This document shows positions 9,145-18,570 of a DNA stretch of 64,000 nt, one piece after another. The stretch lies in NCBI GenBank assembly GCA_029256085.1, contig JAQSYP010000007.1:1-64000 (forward strand), in the 5' to 3' direction. The notes below the pieces were generated by a model, which made no database searches, had not been told where the DNA came from, and saw only the letters and a list, made by a program, of their open reading frames with translations. The DNA is from Caryophanales bacterium. Its GTDB lineage: Bacteria; Bacillota; Bacilli; CAJFEE01. Every line of letters begins with the position of its first letter. The stretch's first letter is position 1. The translations under genes were made by a program, and so were the position numbers.

Positions 9145-10185
9145 ATGAAACTTTCTATCAAGAATATAATTCTCGCTATTATAGCGATTGTAATATTATT
9201 CTATATACTACCTAAGGCTGTTCCTTTAGTTTTGGCCTTTGTAACTGCAATCTTTATGGAACCGATCGTTAAATTTTTTCAACACAAGCAAAATCTAAGA
9301 CGGGTCTATGCAGTTCCTATAACTTTCTTTATTTTTCTAATAACATTTACTGGTTTCTCGTATTTTGTTGTAACTAAATTATATAAACAAGTTATAATGG
9401 TTTTTAATTCGTTGCCAACATACGTTTCAATGTTCAATTATAAAATATTTGATAAATATATTAATGAACTAAAAGACTTTTCACATTCATTACCAACACA
9501 ATGGATTAATTCAGTTGAAAATGCTATTAACTCGATAAATGAGAATATAATATCTCTTGCAACTAACCTTATCTCTACATTATCTCAAGGTTTAACTTCT
9601 ATTCCTAGTTTTTTATTAGAATACCTATTCTATTTAATTGCTGTTTATTTATTTTCCTTAGAACTACCTAGGATAAGTGAAGGATTTATGAATCTGTTTG
9701 CAGAACATACGAAAGATAAGATGGCGTTAGTATTAGATAAGTTAAAAGTTGCTTTTATTGGCTTTATAAAAGCTCAATTTTTTTTAAGTGCTCTTACTTT
9801 TTCAATCGCATATCTAGGATTAACTTTAATTGGAATTAAAGCAAAACTTTTTATTACTTTAGTAATTGTTGTTGTTGATATTTTACCTATATTAGGGACT
9901 GGCTCCATTCTAGTACCGTGGGCAATTTATAACTTTGTTATTGGAGATTCAACTACCGGTACATCATTAATTATTTTATTTATTTTTATAACTGTTGTAA
10001 GAAGATTAATTGAACCAAAAGTTTTTTCTCAAAGCATGGGAATAACACCGCTTGCTGCACTAGTTAGTCTATATTTAGGTTTTAAATTGCTCGGATTTAC
10101 TGGTGTAATTCTTGGTCCTGCTTTTGTGATTGTATTCGATACAATGCGTAAGGTTGGGTTAATTAAGTTCAAACATTTATTTTAA
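9145..10185 (+). CDS. AI-2E family transporter (UPF0118)
   Basis: 346 aa with about seven membrane segments in the family pattern: two or three at the N terminus, a helical loop (90-150), and a conserved C-terminal block with LPILGTGSILVPWAIY, RRLIEPKVFSQSMGITPLAALVSLYLGFKLLGFTGVILGP (read as separate short motifs). Members include proven ion antiporters as well as the disputed AI-2 exporter TqsA, so the substrate is open. AAGGAGG lies before the ATG. Divergent from the ABC operon. Confidence 0.85.
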   Translation: MKLSIKNIILAIIAIVILFYILPKAVPLVLAFVTAIFMEPIVKFFQHKQNLRRVYAVPITFFIFLITFTGFSYFVVTKLYKQVIMVFNSLPTYVSMFNYKIFDKYINELKDFSHSLPTQWINSVENAINSINENIISLATNLISTLSQGLTSIPSFLLEYLFYLIAVYLFSLELPRISEGFMNLFAEHTKDKMALVLDKLKVAFIGFIKAQFFLSALTFSIAYLGLTLIGIKAKLFITLVIVVVDILPILGTGSILVPWAIYNFVIGDSTTGTSLIILFIFITVVRRLIEPKVFSQSMGITPLAALVSLYLGFKLLGFTGVILGPAFVIVFDTMRKVGLIKFKHLF

Positions 10186-10249
10186 TTTAAAAAGTTCACA
10201 TAGTTTAAACACTTCTATGGTACTTTTTCTTGGATATAGAGAAAGTTTA

Positions 10250-10294
10250 AAAAACTGTCGAAAAACACAATTTAGTGCTTTGTCGACAGTTTTT
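10250..10294. terminator. Bidirectional terminator
   Basis: AAAACTGTCGA and TCGACAGTTTT pair around an ~18-base loop, between the AI-2E transporter and the convergent zinc-ribbon gene. Confidence 0.8.
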
Positions 10295-10299
10295 GTTTA

Positions 10300-10470
10300 T
10301 TATTTATTACACGGTAAATTAATATCCTTACTTCCCTCTTGGACATCAATCGCCTCTGTTAATGTTCCACATTCTTGACAGTTTGAAAATGTTCCTCTTT
10401 CAGTAAGTTTCACAGTTTGGATTGTTGTTTTATTGCATTTATTACAAAATAAAAATTTAGTATCGTACAT
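10300..10470 (-). CDS. Small zinc-ribbon protein, 56 aa
   Basis: Not a long ORF, but well supported: ATG at 10470 with AAAGGAG 8 bases upstream, and a protein with two Cys pairs (LFCNKCNKTT at about 8-17 and NCQECGTLTE at about 30-39), the spacing of a rubredoxin-like zinc ribbon. A final Cys lies near the end (LPCNK). It probably binds one Zn2+. The function is unknown; such small proteins often act as nucleic-acid or protein adaptors. It is followed by the terminator at 10250-10294. Confidence 0.8.
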   Translation of the reverse strand: MYDTKFLFCNKCNKTTIQTVKLTERGTFSNCQECGTLTEAIDVQEGSKDINLPCNK

Positions 10471-10681
10471 CTGACCGCTCCTTTACTAAAAAATCCTAAT
10501 TAGATTTTACTACAAAAATTTACTAGAATATATAAAATAATATGTTTAATATTTAAATAGCTTTTAAAATTGATATATTGATGTTATTATAAGAGTAGAC
10601 GTTCAATAATTTGTCACTTTTTATTAATTTATTGTACAAATTTACGGGTTGATTTTTAAAATCCCTTAGGAGGTGTTGTAA

Positions 10682-11089
10682 ATGCTCAAATGGTTCAATT
10701 TGAATAAATTTGATTTAGTATATCCAATACTGTTTTCTCCATTAGTATTCTTATCTCTCTATGTTACAGCAGTGAAAAATGCACTAAATCTTAGTCAATT
10801 AACTTATTACTCAATAGAAATCGTTCTTGGGCTAATGTCTATTACAATACCCCTATTATATAAAAACTTTTCTCAACTTTTTATTGGATGGATTTTGGGT
10901 TGCTTTGTTTCAGCTTTATTAGCATTTACTTTTATCCATAAAAATGAGGCAATAAGTTATAGTTATATCGAGGTTGGGATTACTTATACCGTAATTATGA
11001 AATCGATATATTTCCTACCTGCACAGTTTTTAGTGCATTGTATATCACGAATTTATTCTTTTAACATATTAAAAACGACTCAAAGATAG
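10682..11089 (+). CDS. Hypothetical membrane protein, 135 aa
   Basis: Four predicted membrane segments (about 15-32, 42-60, 65-88 and 100-122). Family not recognised. TAGGAGGTG lies 6 bases before the ATG. It is followed by a strong hairpin terminator, and the next gene is convergent. Confidence 0.7.
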   Translation: MLKWFNLNKFDLVYPILFSPLVFLSLYVTAVKNALNLSQLTYYSIEIVLGLMSITIPLLYKNFSQLFIGWILGCFVSALLAFTFIHKNEAISYSYIEVGITYTVIMKSIYFLPAQFLVHCISRIYSFNILKTTQR

Positions 11090-11104
11090 CTGAGTCGTTT
11101 TTTT
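11071..11104. terminator. Terminator between convergent genes
   Basis: AAAAACGACTCA and TGAGTCGTTTTT pair around AAGATAGC; the stem begins inside the last codons of the 10682 gene. Confidence 0.9.
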
Positions 11105-11111
11105 ATTTTAA

Positions 11112-11831
11112 TTACATTGAGGAAGTTTCAAATTTCTTCTCCTCTTTTGTAACATTATTTGATACATCTATTTCATCATCAGTTAGGTTTTCGTACCAAA
11201 TACTATGACGATGTTTCACATAATCCTCATCTAACTTACCTGTAAACATTCCCGGTATCATTTTTCTATTTTCCTTAAAAATAAATGCAGCGATATGACC
11301 AATCAATCCTAATATTAAAAGCATAGTTGCCGCATTATGGATATTGGTTACTATGGTATTAATACTATTAGGTATGTTAATGCTATCCAAATTTTTAAGC
11401 ATTTTAATAAATCCTGTTATTACTAATGTTAAAACATTTCCACCAATAAACGCGTATGCTATTCTTTGTTCTGCGAGATACTTGTCGCTTGGTGGTTCTT
11501 GAGATTTAGTAATCATTGCTTTAATAATTAAAAATGACTGAGTTACGTCCCCTTTTCTTGGTAGTATATCAAACTCTTTTGCAAAGTAATGAACAAACAG
11601 ATGATAAAAAACAAAGAAGCATAAAAAAGCAGCACTCAAATAATGCAAGTAAAGCATATTAATGAAACTGCCCAGAAATTCACCAAATGGTAGTTTTACT
11701 ATGTTATAACGTTTATACATCGGCATGTTTCCAAAACCACTAACTATTAATAATATAGTTGATATCGCAATACCCCAATGTACAATTCTATTAGAAAGAG
11801 ACTGACGAATAATTTTTCGATTATTTTCCAT
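11112..11831 (-). CDS. Cytochrome b subunit, formate dehydrogenase gamma (FdnI)-like
   Basis: 239 aa with four membrane segments and family-type His positions for two b hemes (NRIVHWGIAIS, LHYLSAAF with FYHLFVHY, and NIHNAATMLLILGLIGHIAAF). The family passes electrons from a membrane-bound molybdoenzyme to quinone. It overlaps the Fe-S gene by 11 bases, so the two are co-translated. No catalytic (molybdopterin) subunit is nearby. The C-terminal ~40 residues are a soluble acidic tail. Confidence 0.82.
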   Translation of the reverse strand: MENNRKIIRQSLSNRIVHWGIAISTILLIVSGFGNMPMYKRYNIVKLPFGEFLGSFINMLYLHYLSAAFLCFFVFYHLFVHYFAKEFDILPRKGDVTQSFLIIKAMITKSQEPPSDKYLAEQRIAYAFIGGNVLTLVITGFIKMLKNLDSINIPNSINTIVTNIHNAATMLLILGLIGHIAAFIFKENRKMIPGMFTGKLDEDYVKHRHSIWYENLTDDEIDVSNNVTKEEKKFETSSM

Positions 11832-12825
11832 CAGTTTTTTCCCCCTTTAACCTTTTTGACGCAACATATCCTGCTGTTATAATACCAGCAATAGGAGCAA
11901 TAGCAGCACTTATTGCCATTCCTGTAACAGTGTCTAGTTTGTTCTCAATTTCCGGTTCCATAAGGGGGCGTCCCATAATCGGTCCCTCGGGTGAAGTGTT
12001 CTGCTTTTTTAATTGGTCATTAATTTTTTCGAATGGTATTTTTGACAAGTAAAATGTTGATGTCCCACCATTTTCTTTATCCCCATAAACAAATCCATTC
12101 ATTTCTTTGGCAAGTTCATATACTTTCTTTCTAAGTTCTTCCTTTTCACCAAAAATAATTGCATTTTTTGGACAACTAGTTACACATGCAGGTTTCTGAC
12201 CATTCTTTAATAAGTCAGAACAGAAATCACACTTATACATTACCCCCCCACCTATATACTCTGGAGCAATTTTAGTGTAAATTCCAACTCCTGCTTGTCT
12301 TTGTGGTATACTCCAAGGGCACACATCTCTACATTTCGCGCCACCAAAACATAGTTCATCATTTATGCATACTGCTCCTGAATTTTCCTTTTCAATCGCT
12401 CCAAATGGACACATGCCTAGACACGTTGCATTATCACAATGCATGCACCTTCTAGGAATTGATATTATTTCACCATCGACTTCAACTTTATCGACAAACG
12501 TCCAATTATAAGGTGTTAATCTATCCGTTATGTCCTTATTTTTAGAATGATCTTCAAACTTAGGCTGTGGCCAATATGGCTTCAATAGTTCTTCATTAAC
12601 TACAGGAAATTTGTCTGAATTTTTTTTCGAACACGCCGTAACGCATGCAGGTGTCCCCAGATTCACACACCCATCGCACTTGGTAAGATCAATTATTGTA
12701 GCTTTATTAGAAAGCTCCGATTCTGCCTTAGCGATTTCATTTCCTACCGTAAGAGTTAACACACTAGCTATGCCAGCTGCTGTTGATCTTTTTAAAAATT
12801 CTCTTCTGTTTATACCATTTGACAT
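11821..12825 (-). CDS. Tat-exported four-cluster ferredoxin subunit (FdnH/HybA-like)
   Basis: 334 aa. The N terminus NRREFLKRSTAAG is a twin-arginine signal. Four Cys groups for four [4Fe-4S] clusters: CDGC..ACVTAC, CMHCDNATCLGMCPFGAI, CFGGAKCRDVCPW, and CDFC...PACVTSCP. A C-terminal hydrophobic helix (MAISAAIAPIAGIITAGYVA) anchors it beside the cytochrome b. It carries electrons from an unidentified outer-face oxidoreductase (formate, polysulfide or similar) to the cytochrome. AGGAGGGG lies before the ATG. Inverted repeats upstream suggest control. Confidence 0.85.
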   Translation of the reverse strand: MSNGINRREFLKRSTAAGIASVLTLTVGNEIAKAESELSNKATIIDLTKCDGCVNLGTPACVTACSKKNSDKFPVVNEELLKPYWPQPKFEDHSKNKDITDRLTPYNWTFVDKVEVDGEIISIPRRCMHCDNATCLGMCPFGAIEKENSGAVCINDELCFGGAKCRDVCPWSIPQRQAGVGIYTKIAPEYIGGGVMYKCDFCSDLLKNGQKPACVTSCPKNAIIFGEKEELRKKVYELAKEMNGFVYGDKENGGTSTFYLSKIPFEKINDQLKKQNTSPEGPIMGRPLMEPEIENKLDTVTGMAISAAIAPIAGIITAGYVASKRLKGEKTDGK

Positions 12826-12839
12826 ATAAGTCCCCTCCT

Positions 12840-12884
12840 ATACCGTATTAGGTATTAATTTATATTATATACGGTACGGGGTAT
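12840..12884 (-). promoter_or_regulatory. Inverted repeats upstream of the Fe-S/cytochrome b operon
   Basis: ATACCGTATTAGGTAT (12840-12855) is a dyad of ATACC/GGTAT halves. TACCGTAT (12841-12848) also pairs with ATACGGTA (12869-12876), and GGGGTAT ends the region. This sits 15-60 bases before the start at 12825, an operator position. The regulator is unknown; the GGGGTAT half recalls CsoR/CstR operators, but the other half does not match. Confidence 0.45.
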
Positions 12885-12907
12885 TTATGCTATATATTTT
12901 AACTAAA

Positions 12908-12948
12908 AAAATTGAACCCTGTATAGAACAGAATTCAATCTTTTAAAT
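12908..12948 (-). terminator. Probable terminator of hemAT
   Basis: ATTGAA..CTGT and ACAG..TTCAAT make an imperfect stem just after the hemAT stop on the minus strand. Confidence 0.5.
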
Positions 12949-12951
12949 ATA

Positions 12952-14271
12952 TTATAAATTTATAGCTGTATCGTTTAACGTTTCTGCAGATGATGCGACA
13001 CTAGTACTAGTTGCACCGATTTCATCCATAACAGTTACTAATGCAAGCATCTCTCTTTGAATCTCTGAAATTGTATTATTTGTATCTTCCATTGAATTCA
13101 TAATAGTATCATAGGTTTCAACAGTTCTTTCTGATTCGTTTACTCCTCCATCAACTAACACTCTAACTTCTCGGATAGAACTTACAACGCTTGATGTTAA
13201 GTTCGTTGATTTACCAACTAACTCAATAATTTGTAGCACCGAATGTTTTGTCTCGTCAGATAGTTTTCGAACCTCGTTAGCAACGACCGCAAATCCTCTA
13301 CCATGTTCACCGGCTCTTGCCGACTCAATGCTTGCGTTTAGTGATAATAAATTAGTTTGTTCAGCTATACGCTGAACTATTGATATAATTTCTTTAATTT
13401 GATCGGATGATTCCTTAAGTTGCTCAACTGTTTCTTGCATCCTATTCATACTTTCATTCATTGAACTCATGCGATCACCGAGTGTTTTTAAAGATGTATG
13501 CCCTTCAACAGCCAGTTCTTTAGTTTTTCTATATTGATCGGATGTTTCAACAACATTTTCATTTAACAATGATGCAGAAGCAATTAGTTCTTCAATAGAA
13601 GCATTAGTAGTCTGTGCAGCACCCGCAAGTTCAGAAGAAATAAGTTTCATTTGCTCCTTGATTTTAGCTTCCCTAGCAAGTTTTGCTTCTTCTTCAGCAT
13701 CCTTAACCTCTGTTTCATATGCTTCTAAAACTAACTGCTGTTCAAAGTTAATCATTACTGAAATGCAGTTAAATGCCTCAGATCTTAATCTATCATTATC
13801 AATATTTTTTAGAACAAGTTCAAACAATAGTTTCTGTAATGTTTGGAAAGACCCCATGTACCACTTTGGCATTAATTTAATAATGTGGTGTTTATGTGCG
13901 ATTCTTTTTCGAGTCTCTATATAGTTCTCATCTATTGTTCCTGCAAACATTTGAAGTACATGTGCTTTTAATGTCTGACGTAAACTACTAACTGTTGTAT
14001 GTTTTTCAATAAGATTCTTTAGTGTGTCTACTTGTAATAGATTACTATAAAAAGCATCTGTTACTTCATCAATATTCTTTTCTACTAGTTCAGAAACCAA
14101 ACTAGTTACCGATTTAGGAATCGATCTTAAATCTATTAAACTTACTTGATTCTCCATTTCCTTATAATTGTTTGGAATTTTTACATTTATTTTTTCATCT
14201 AAGTTGATTGATAATGTCGAATGCGAGTTATTAGTTGAGCCATTTGCAAAAATTTTGTTTAATAAACCCAT
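12952..14271 (-). CDS. hemAT: HemAT globin-coupled aerotaxis receptor
   Basis: 439 aa, the usual HemAT length. Residues ~25-190 are a protoglobin domain; the segment [11 protein letters not shown] followed by PKWYMG holds the proximal heme His (H126 or H128). A coiled-coil linker leads to a cytoplasmic methyl-accepting signalling domain with the hairpin tip [34 protein letters not shown] (read in parts). No membrane segments, as expected for a soluble oxygen sensor. It senses O2 through heme and steers flagella through CheA/CheW. AGGAGG lies before the ATG; monocistronic. Confidence 0.93.
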   Translation of the reverse strand: MGLLNKIFANGSTNNSHSTLSINLDEKINVKIPNNYKEMENQVSLIDLRSIPKSVTSLVSELVEKNIDEVTDAFYSNLLQVDTLKNLIEKHTTVSSLRQTLKAHVLQMFAGTIDENYIETRKRIAHKHHIIKLMPKWYMGSFQTLQKLLFELVLKNIDNDRLRSEAFNCISVMINFEQQLVLEAYETEVKDAEEEAKLAREAKIKEQMKLISSELAGAAQTTNASIEELIASASLLNENVVETSDQYRKTKELAVEGHTSLKTLGDRMSSMNESMNRMQETVEQLKESSDQIKEIISIVQRIAEQTNLLSLNASIESARAGEHGRGFAVVANEVRKLSDETKHSVLQIIELVGKSTNLTSSVVSSIREVRVLVDGGVNESERTVETYDTIMNSMEDTNNTISEIQREMLALVTVMDEIGATSTSVASSAETLNDTAINL

Positions 14272-14391
14272 AATACTTTCCTCCTAAAAATCTATACTAT
14301 TATCCTAGTCTTTTATGCGCATATTTTCAACTTAAATGGACAAGTTTTTTTATATTTATTAAAAAATAATTATAATCTAATGATACTTATT

Positions 14392-15018
14392 CTAATTTTC
14401 GTTTATTTTGACTTTTTGATTTCTATATAGGACTATTGTTTCTTCCTTACTTGAGATACTTTCAAGAGCCTCATTCCAACTTTTTATATACTCACTAATT
14501 ATAAAATTATATTTACCACCTAAATCTGTGGGCTTTGTAAGCTTTGGAATTAGAATAATTGCTTCTTTATTTAACCCTCTAATTTTTAAAATTATTTCAT
14601 TGACATTATTAATGTATCTTCCTTTTATTATATCCGCTTTTCTATATCGAGTTGTTAAAGATTTACTACTAATTAGTTGATCAAATTCAGCGCCTGATGT
14701 GCTAATTGCTATTACTTTTGCATTTTTAATTGACTGATATATATTAGGACATTCCTTATTTCCGTATTTGAAAAGCCTCTTTAATTCGCTACTAGTCATT
14801 CCCTTTTCCGAACAAAATTTAATTTCCGACAATGATGTCACATCGTAAGCTACTTCCCTTTTTATTACTTCTCGTATCTCACTATTTCTCTCATTGAAAT
14901 TTTCTTGAGTAATATTTCCTACAATCAATAGCTTCGGAGTTAATACATCCTTTGCGTGAACAGTTTCTACTATAGCAATATTTAATATTATTATTAAAGT
15001 AACCAAGAATTTAGTCAT
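14392..15018 (-). CDS. Hypothetical secreted protein, 208 aa
   Basis: A clear signal peptide (MTKFLVTLIIILNIAIVETVHA). The ATG at 15018 is preferred over the GTG at 15027 because AGAGGTG lies 6 bases before it. The mature part mixes strands and helices (KLLIVGNIT, AKVIAISTSGAEFDQL, KEAIILIPKLTKP, YIKSWNEALESI). The order recalls SGNH-hydrolase-like secreted proteins, but there is no GDS motif, so no function is claimed. Confidence 0.65.
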   Translation of the reverse strand: MTKFLVTLIIILNIAIVETVHAKDVLTPKLLIVGNITQENFNERNSEIREVIKREVAYDVTSLSEIKFCSEKGMTSSELKRLFKYGNKECPNIYQSIKNAKVIAISTSGAEFDQLISSKSLTTRYRKADIIKGRYINNVNEIILKIRGLNKEAIILIPKLTKPTDLGGKYNFIISEYIKSWNEALESISSKEETIVLYRNQKVKINEN

Positions 15019-15213
15019 ATTTTTCACCTCTTTTTAGAATGACTAAATTTATGATTTATATTCAAAGTACTTTTTTAGTGAACTGGAAAACTTTAACTGT
15101 GCACTTTTTTCATTTTTCAAATAGACAACTTTCGACATATTACGTATAGTCAAATTATAGATTAATTTTTATTATAAGATTATGTATTATTATTCATTAC
15201 TGGAGGATTCGAA

Positions 15214-17226
15214 ATGTCTAGAAATACGGAGAAAAAGAGGTCAAACCTTAAAAGTGTAAAAACAAAAATTATTGCAGCGATGACTGCTGTTGCATTAGTT
15301 CCAACAATTTTACTTGGTGGTATTACGACTACATACACTAAAGATGTTGTTGAAACAGAAATGTCAGAGTCAATTCTAAAAATTACACAAGAATCAAGTA
15401 ATGGAATGGACCATTTTATGGACGGTGTTGCTAGTCAACTTCATTTACTTGCGAACAACGTAAACTTTACTGAATTTTATCAAAATCCTGATAATAAGAT
15501 TTATGGATTTTTCTTATTAGAAGGAACTCGTACAACTCGTGATGATTATCAAAACGTTTACTTTGCTTCATCTCAAAAAGAATTTGTAATCTCACCTAAA
15601 CAAGATCTACCAGAAGGGTATGATCCAACAGGTAGAGATTGGTATAAAAATGCAGTAAATAATGATGGCAAACCAACTTTCAATGAACCTTATCCAGATG
15701 CAATTAGCAAGGAAATGATAGTCACAGTGTCACAAGCTGTTAAAAAGGACGGCAAAATAATAGGTGTTGTTGCAGTCGATTTGGATACAAAAGTACTTGC
15801 TAAAGAAATAAGTGAAATAAAAGTTGGTAAAAAGGGTTATATGATGCTTGTTTCTAGTTCAGGTAATTTGATTATTCATCCTAATAAGGATTTAGTAGGT
15901 ACTGATACTGTTACAAAGCTTGACCTTTGGAAAGACCTATCATCTAAAGAAAAGGGACATAGCTCGTATAAATATAATGGAGACGAAAAGTTTTCAGCAT
16001 ATGTAACTAGTAAATCTACAGGTTGGAAGTTTGTATCTGCTATAGAGCAGAGTGAAATCCATGAGGATGCGCTTAGAATTCAAAATATTAGTATTACTAT
16101 TACTTTAATATTTGCCATTTTGTCGACAATTTTCGCATACTTCTTTGGTAGAAAATTAGCTAACAACATTAATCTTGTTAAAGGATCATTCGAGCAGGCA
16201 GCAGGTGGAGATTTAACAGTTAGATTAAACATAAATGCAAATGATGAGTTTAAAGATTTAGAGAATAGTTTCAATGATATGATGGATAACTTATCAAAGT
16301 CACTTCGACAAGTAGAAGACACATCACAAACAGTACTAAAAACTGCATCATCACTAACAGTTATGTCTGAAGAAACAACTGAATCTATTTCTCAAGTAGC
16401 TTCTGCAATTGGAGAAATTGCTCAAGGTACAGGGTTACAAGCTGAAAACAGCCAAGACATCGTACACCAAATCAACGATTTATCAACTAATCTTGATAAA
16501 ATATCAGTAGCAACGATTGATATGGATAGTGTTTCTACTTCATCTACTGAATTAAGTGAAAAAGGTCTAATTCAAGTTGGACAACTTACTGAGAAAGCTC
16601 AGCAAACACAAAAAGCAACAAATGAAGTAAGTGTGTTCGTTAAAGAAGTTTCAGATCACATGGAAGAGATTAACGCAATTATCAAAGCTATTTCTGATAT
16701 TACAGACCAAACTAATCTACTATCATTAAATGCTTCAATTGAATCGGCAAGAGCTGGTGAGCACGGTCGTGGCTTTGCGGTTGTAGCAAATGAGGTTAGA
16801 AATTTAGCAGAACAATCAAAAGCTTCTGCTGTTGAAATTCAAAAAATTGTTAGCAACATTAAATCTGTAGTTAAAAAAGCTGTTGAAGCAATGGACCGTA
16901 CAAAGCTTGTTGTAGAAGAGCAAGATGCTGTAGTTCTAGAAACTAAACAAATTTTCTCTGCAATTCTTACGTCTGTTCAAGACCTTGCTAGTAAGGTTGC
17001 AGAAGTAAAACAGACAGTTTCAAGTAGTGAAGCAAATAAGGTAATCGTTGTTCAACAGATGGAAAGTATTACAGCAGTTTCACAGGAAACAGCTTCTGCT
17101 ACTGAGGAAGTATCTGCTTCATCTGAAGAAATCTCTGCTACAATGGAACAATTTTCTGATTACGCTAGTGGCTTAAAAGGCTTATCAGAAAAACTTGATA
17201 GTGAAATTAAGAAGTTTAAACTATAA
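15214..17226 (+). CDS. Methyl-accepting chemotaxis protein with dCache sensor
   Basis: 670 aa. TM1 at about 20-42; an extracellular dCache-type double PAS sensor (~45-285, with PEGYDPTGRDWYKNAV and GKKGYMMLVSSSGNLIIHP, read in parts); TM2 at ~290-312; HAMP; then the signalling domain with the tip [25 protein letters not shown]. The sequence TGRDWY is a common amino-acid-binding dCache feature, so the ligand may be an amino acid. CTGGAGGA precedes the ATG. A strong terminator follows. Confidence 0.92.
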   Translation: MSRNTEKKRSNLKSVKTKIIAAMTAVALVPTILLGGITTTYTKDVVETEMSESILKITQESSNGMDHFMDGVASQLHLLANNVNFTEFYQNPDNKIYGFFLLEGTRTTRDDYQNVYFASSQKEFVISPKQDLPEGYDPTGRDWYKNAVNNDGKPTFNEPYPDAISKEMIVTVSQAVKKDGKIIGVVAVDLDTKVLAKEISEIKVGKKGYMMLVSSSGNLIIHPNKDLVGTDTVTKLDLWKDLSSKEKGHSSYKYNGDEKFSAYVTSKSTGWKFVSAIEQSEIHEDALRIQNISITITLIFAILSTIFAYFFGRKLANNINLVKGSFEQAAGGDLTVRLNINANDEFKDLENSFNDMMDNLSKSLRQVEDTSQTVLKTASSLTVMSEETTESISQVASAIGEIAQGTGLQAENSQDIVHQINDLSTNLDKISVATIDMDSVSTSSTELSEKGLIQVGQLTEKAQQTQKATNEVSVFVKEVSDHMEEINAIIKAISDITDQTNLLSLNASIESARAGEHGRGFAVVANEVRNLAEQSKASAVEIQKIVSNIKSVVKKAVEAMDRTKLVVEEQDAVVLETKQIFSAILTSVQDLASKVAEVKQTVSSSEANKVIVVQQMESITAVSQETASATEEVSASSEEISATMEQFSDYASGLKGLSEKLDSEIKKFKL

Positions 17227-17230
17227 TAAT

Positions 17231-17263
17231 AAAAAAGTTATCCAACTTTGGATAACTTTTTTT
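17231..17263 (+). terminator. Terminator of the dCache receptor gene
   Basis: AAAAAAGTTATCC and GGATAACTTTTTTT pair around AACTTT, immediately after the stop codon. Confidence 0.9.
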
Positions 17264-17293
17264 ACTATCTTTAATTTTATATCATCATGCAAC

Positions 17294-18283
17294 TCAATCT
17301 TTATAGATTTCTGCCATCTTCTGAATCTCGTCTCTAAGAGAGTGTCTTAAACTTATTGGATAAATAACCTCGACCTCACTCCCCCACTCTAAAACCCATT
17401 TAACCAAACCCTCATTTACTTTAGCCATAAACCTTATTTCAAACCATTTGTCATCAATAATCCTCATATCCATACTTAGCCCAAATCGATCAATCATTAC
17501 GTTTATTAGTTTATTGCGAACTTTAATACGAACTATCTCTTCCTCAGTTTCTCCTCCGTACATATTAAAGACTGATGGCATATAACTTTTTATATCAAAT
17601 TTCTCTGCCTCAAATGTTATTTCTGTTTCTTCTACTTCTCTTAATCTATCAACACGGAAATGACGAATCTCATTTGTTTTAATATATTTCCCTATCAAAT
17701 AATAGAAGTCATTATGCCATAATAAGGCATACGGTTTGACCTTATAAACTTGATTATTATTGGAGAGTATAACTTTTTTGTTTAGTCCATATCTTCCATA
17801 TTTAAAATGTATTTCAGTTCTTGAAGATATAGCATTATGAATTTTATCGATTGCATACCTTACTGTTAGGTTTTCAGCTTTTGTGTTTTCATCAACAACT
17901 AACTCATTTTTTAGTTTTCATGCAACATTCTTACTAGTTAATTTTTTAATCTTGAATAATAAACTTTTAGTATCTTTAATGGGAATAAATCTGGCTGCTG
18001 TTACTGCATCCATAAGCATTTTTAATTCATGTAGTTCAAATAGTCTTTCTTGATAGCTATATTTTATTGGATGACCATTTCCCTTTGTCTCCATATTAAT
18101 AGGCATATATAGCTCATCTATATCACGAATATCATCTTTAACTGATGCTGTTGATGGATTTATATTTTCTATAGCCCTTTGTTTCAGTTTGTCAATTATT
18201 TGTGAAATTGTAAAACTATTATTCTCATCGGATTCTTCTTCAAATATTTTAATTATTTCAATTACCCTTTGCCTATTATTCAC
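17294..18283 (-). pseudogene. WYL-domain transcriptional regulator interrupted by one in-frame TGA
   Basis: Two ORFs in the same frame are separated by a single TGA (minus strand, 17918-17920). Part 1 (18283-17918; GTG start with AAAGGGG upstream) is the N-terminal winged-helix region (NRQRVIEIIKIFEE, DDIRDIDEL). After the stop the frame runs on without a break (KLKNELVVDENTK...) into a WYL domain (EIHFKYGRYGLNK, VKPYALLWHNDFYYLIG, RHFRVDRLREV) and a WCX-like C terminus. Total ~329 codons, the usual length. No Cys lies near the stop, so selenocysteine is unlikely. A recent nonsense mutation is the simplest reading; array 3 lies just upstream. Confidence 0.85.
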
Positions 18284-18319
18284 TTTGACACCCCTTTAAA
18301 AACATTTACTTTAAAATAT

Positions 18320-18471
18320 CATAAACTTTATGTACATATATTTAATTTTTTACATATATAATTAACTTTTTATATAAAATATCATTAACTTTTTACAACT
18401 TATCATTAACTTTTTACAACATATCATTAACTTTTTACAACTTATCATTAACTTTTTACAACTTATCATTT
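18320..18471. repeat. Phased 21-bp array 3 (core AACTTTTTACAAC)
   Basis: AACTTTTTAC-type cores begin at 18387, 18408, 18429 and 18450 (period exactly 21, almost identical units ATCATTAACTTTTTACAACT). Weaker relatives at 18324, 18344 and 18364 extend the array to seven copies with periods 20, 20 and 23. It fills most of the 287-base gap between the subtilase terminator and the WYL regulator start, so it lies in the regulator's promoter region. Confidence 0.9.
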
Positions 18472-18525
18472 TAAACTAGAATATATTCTGTAAATGAAAG
18501 AAAGTAACAGTTTACACCTTAAATA

Positions 18526-18566
18526 AAAACAGTCATGCTACTGTATCTATAGCATAACTGTTTTTT
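18526..18566 (-). terminator. Terminator of the subtilase gene
   Basis: AAAACAGTcATGCTA and TAGCATaACTGTTTTTT pair around CTGTATCTA on the minus strand, just after the stop at 18571. Confidence 0.85.
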
Positions 18567-18570
18567 AAAA

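Noticed and set aside
12869-12884. CsoR/CstR operator before the Fe-S subunit gene
   Set aside because: Only one half (GGGGTAT) matches; the other half does not, so the family of the regulator is left open.
15100-15213. SigD-type promoter before the dCache receptor
   Set aside because: A CAAA...CGACATAT pair exists, but the spacing (about 11) is too short for SigD.
17900-17930. TGA in the WYL regulator as a second selenocysteine codon
   Set aside because: No Cys or redox motif is near, and the only hairpin after it (AACTAA/TTAGTT) is A/T-only and starts 1 base after the TGA, too close for a SECIS element.
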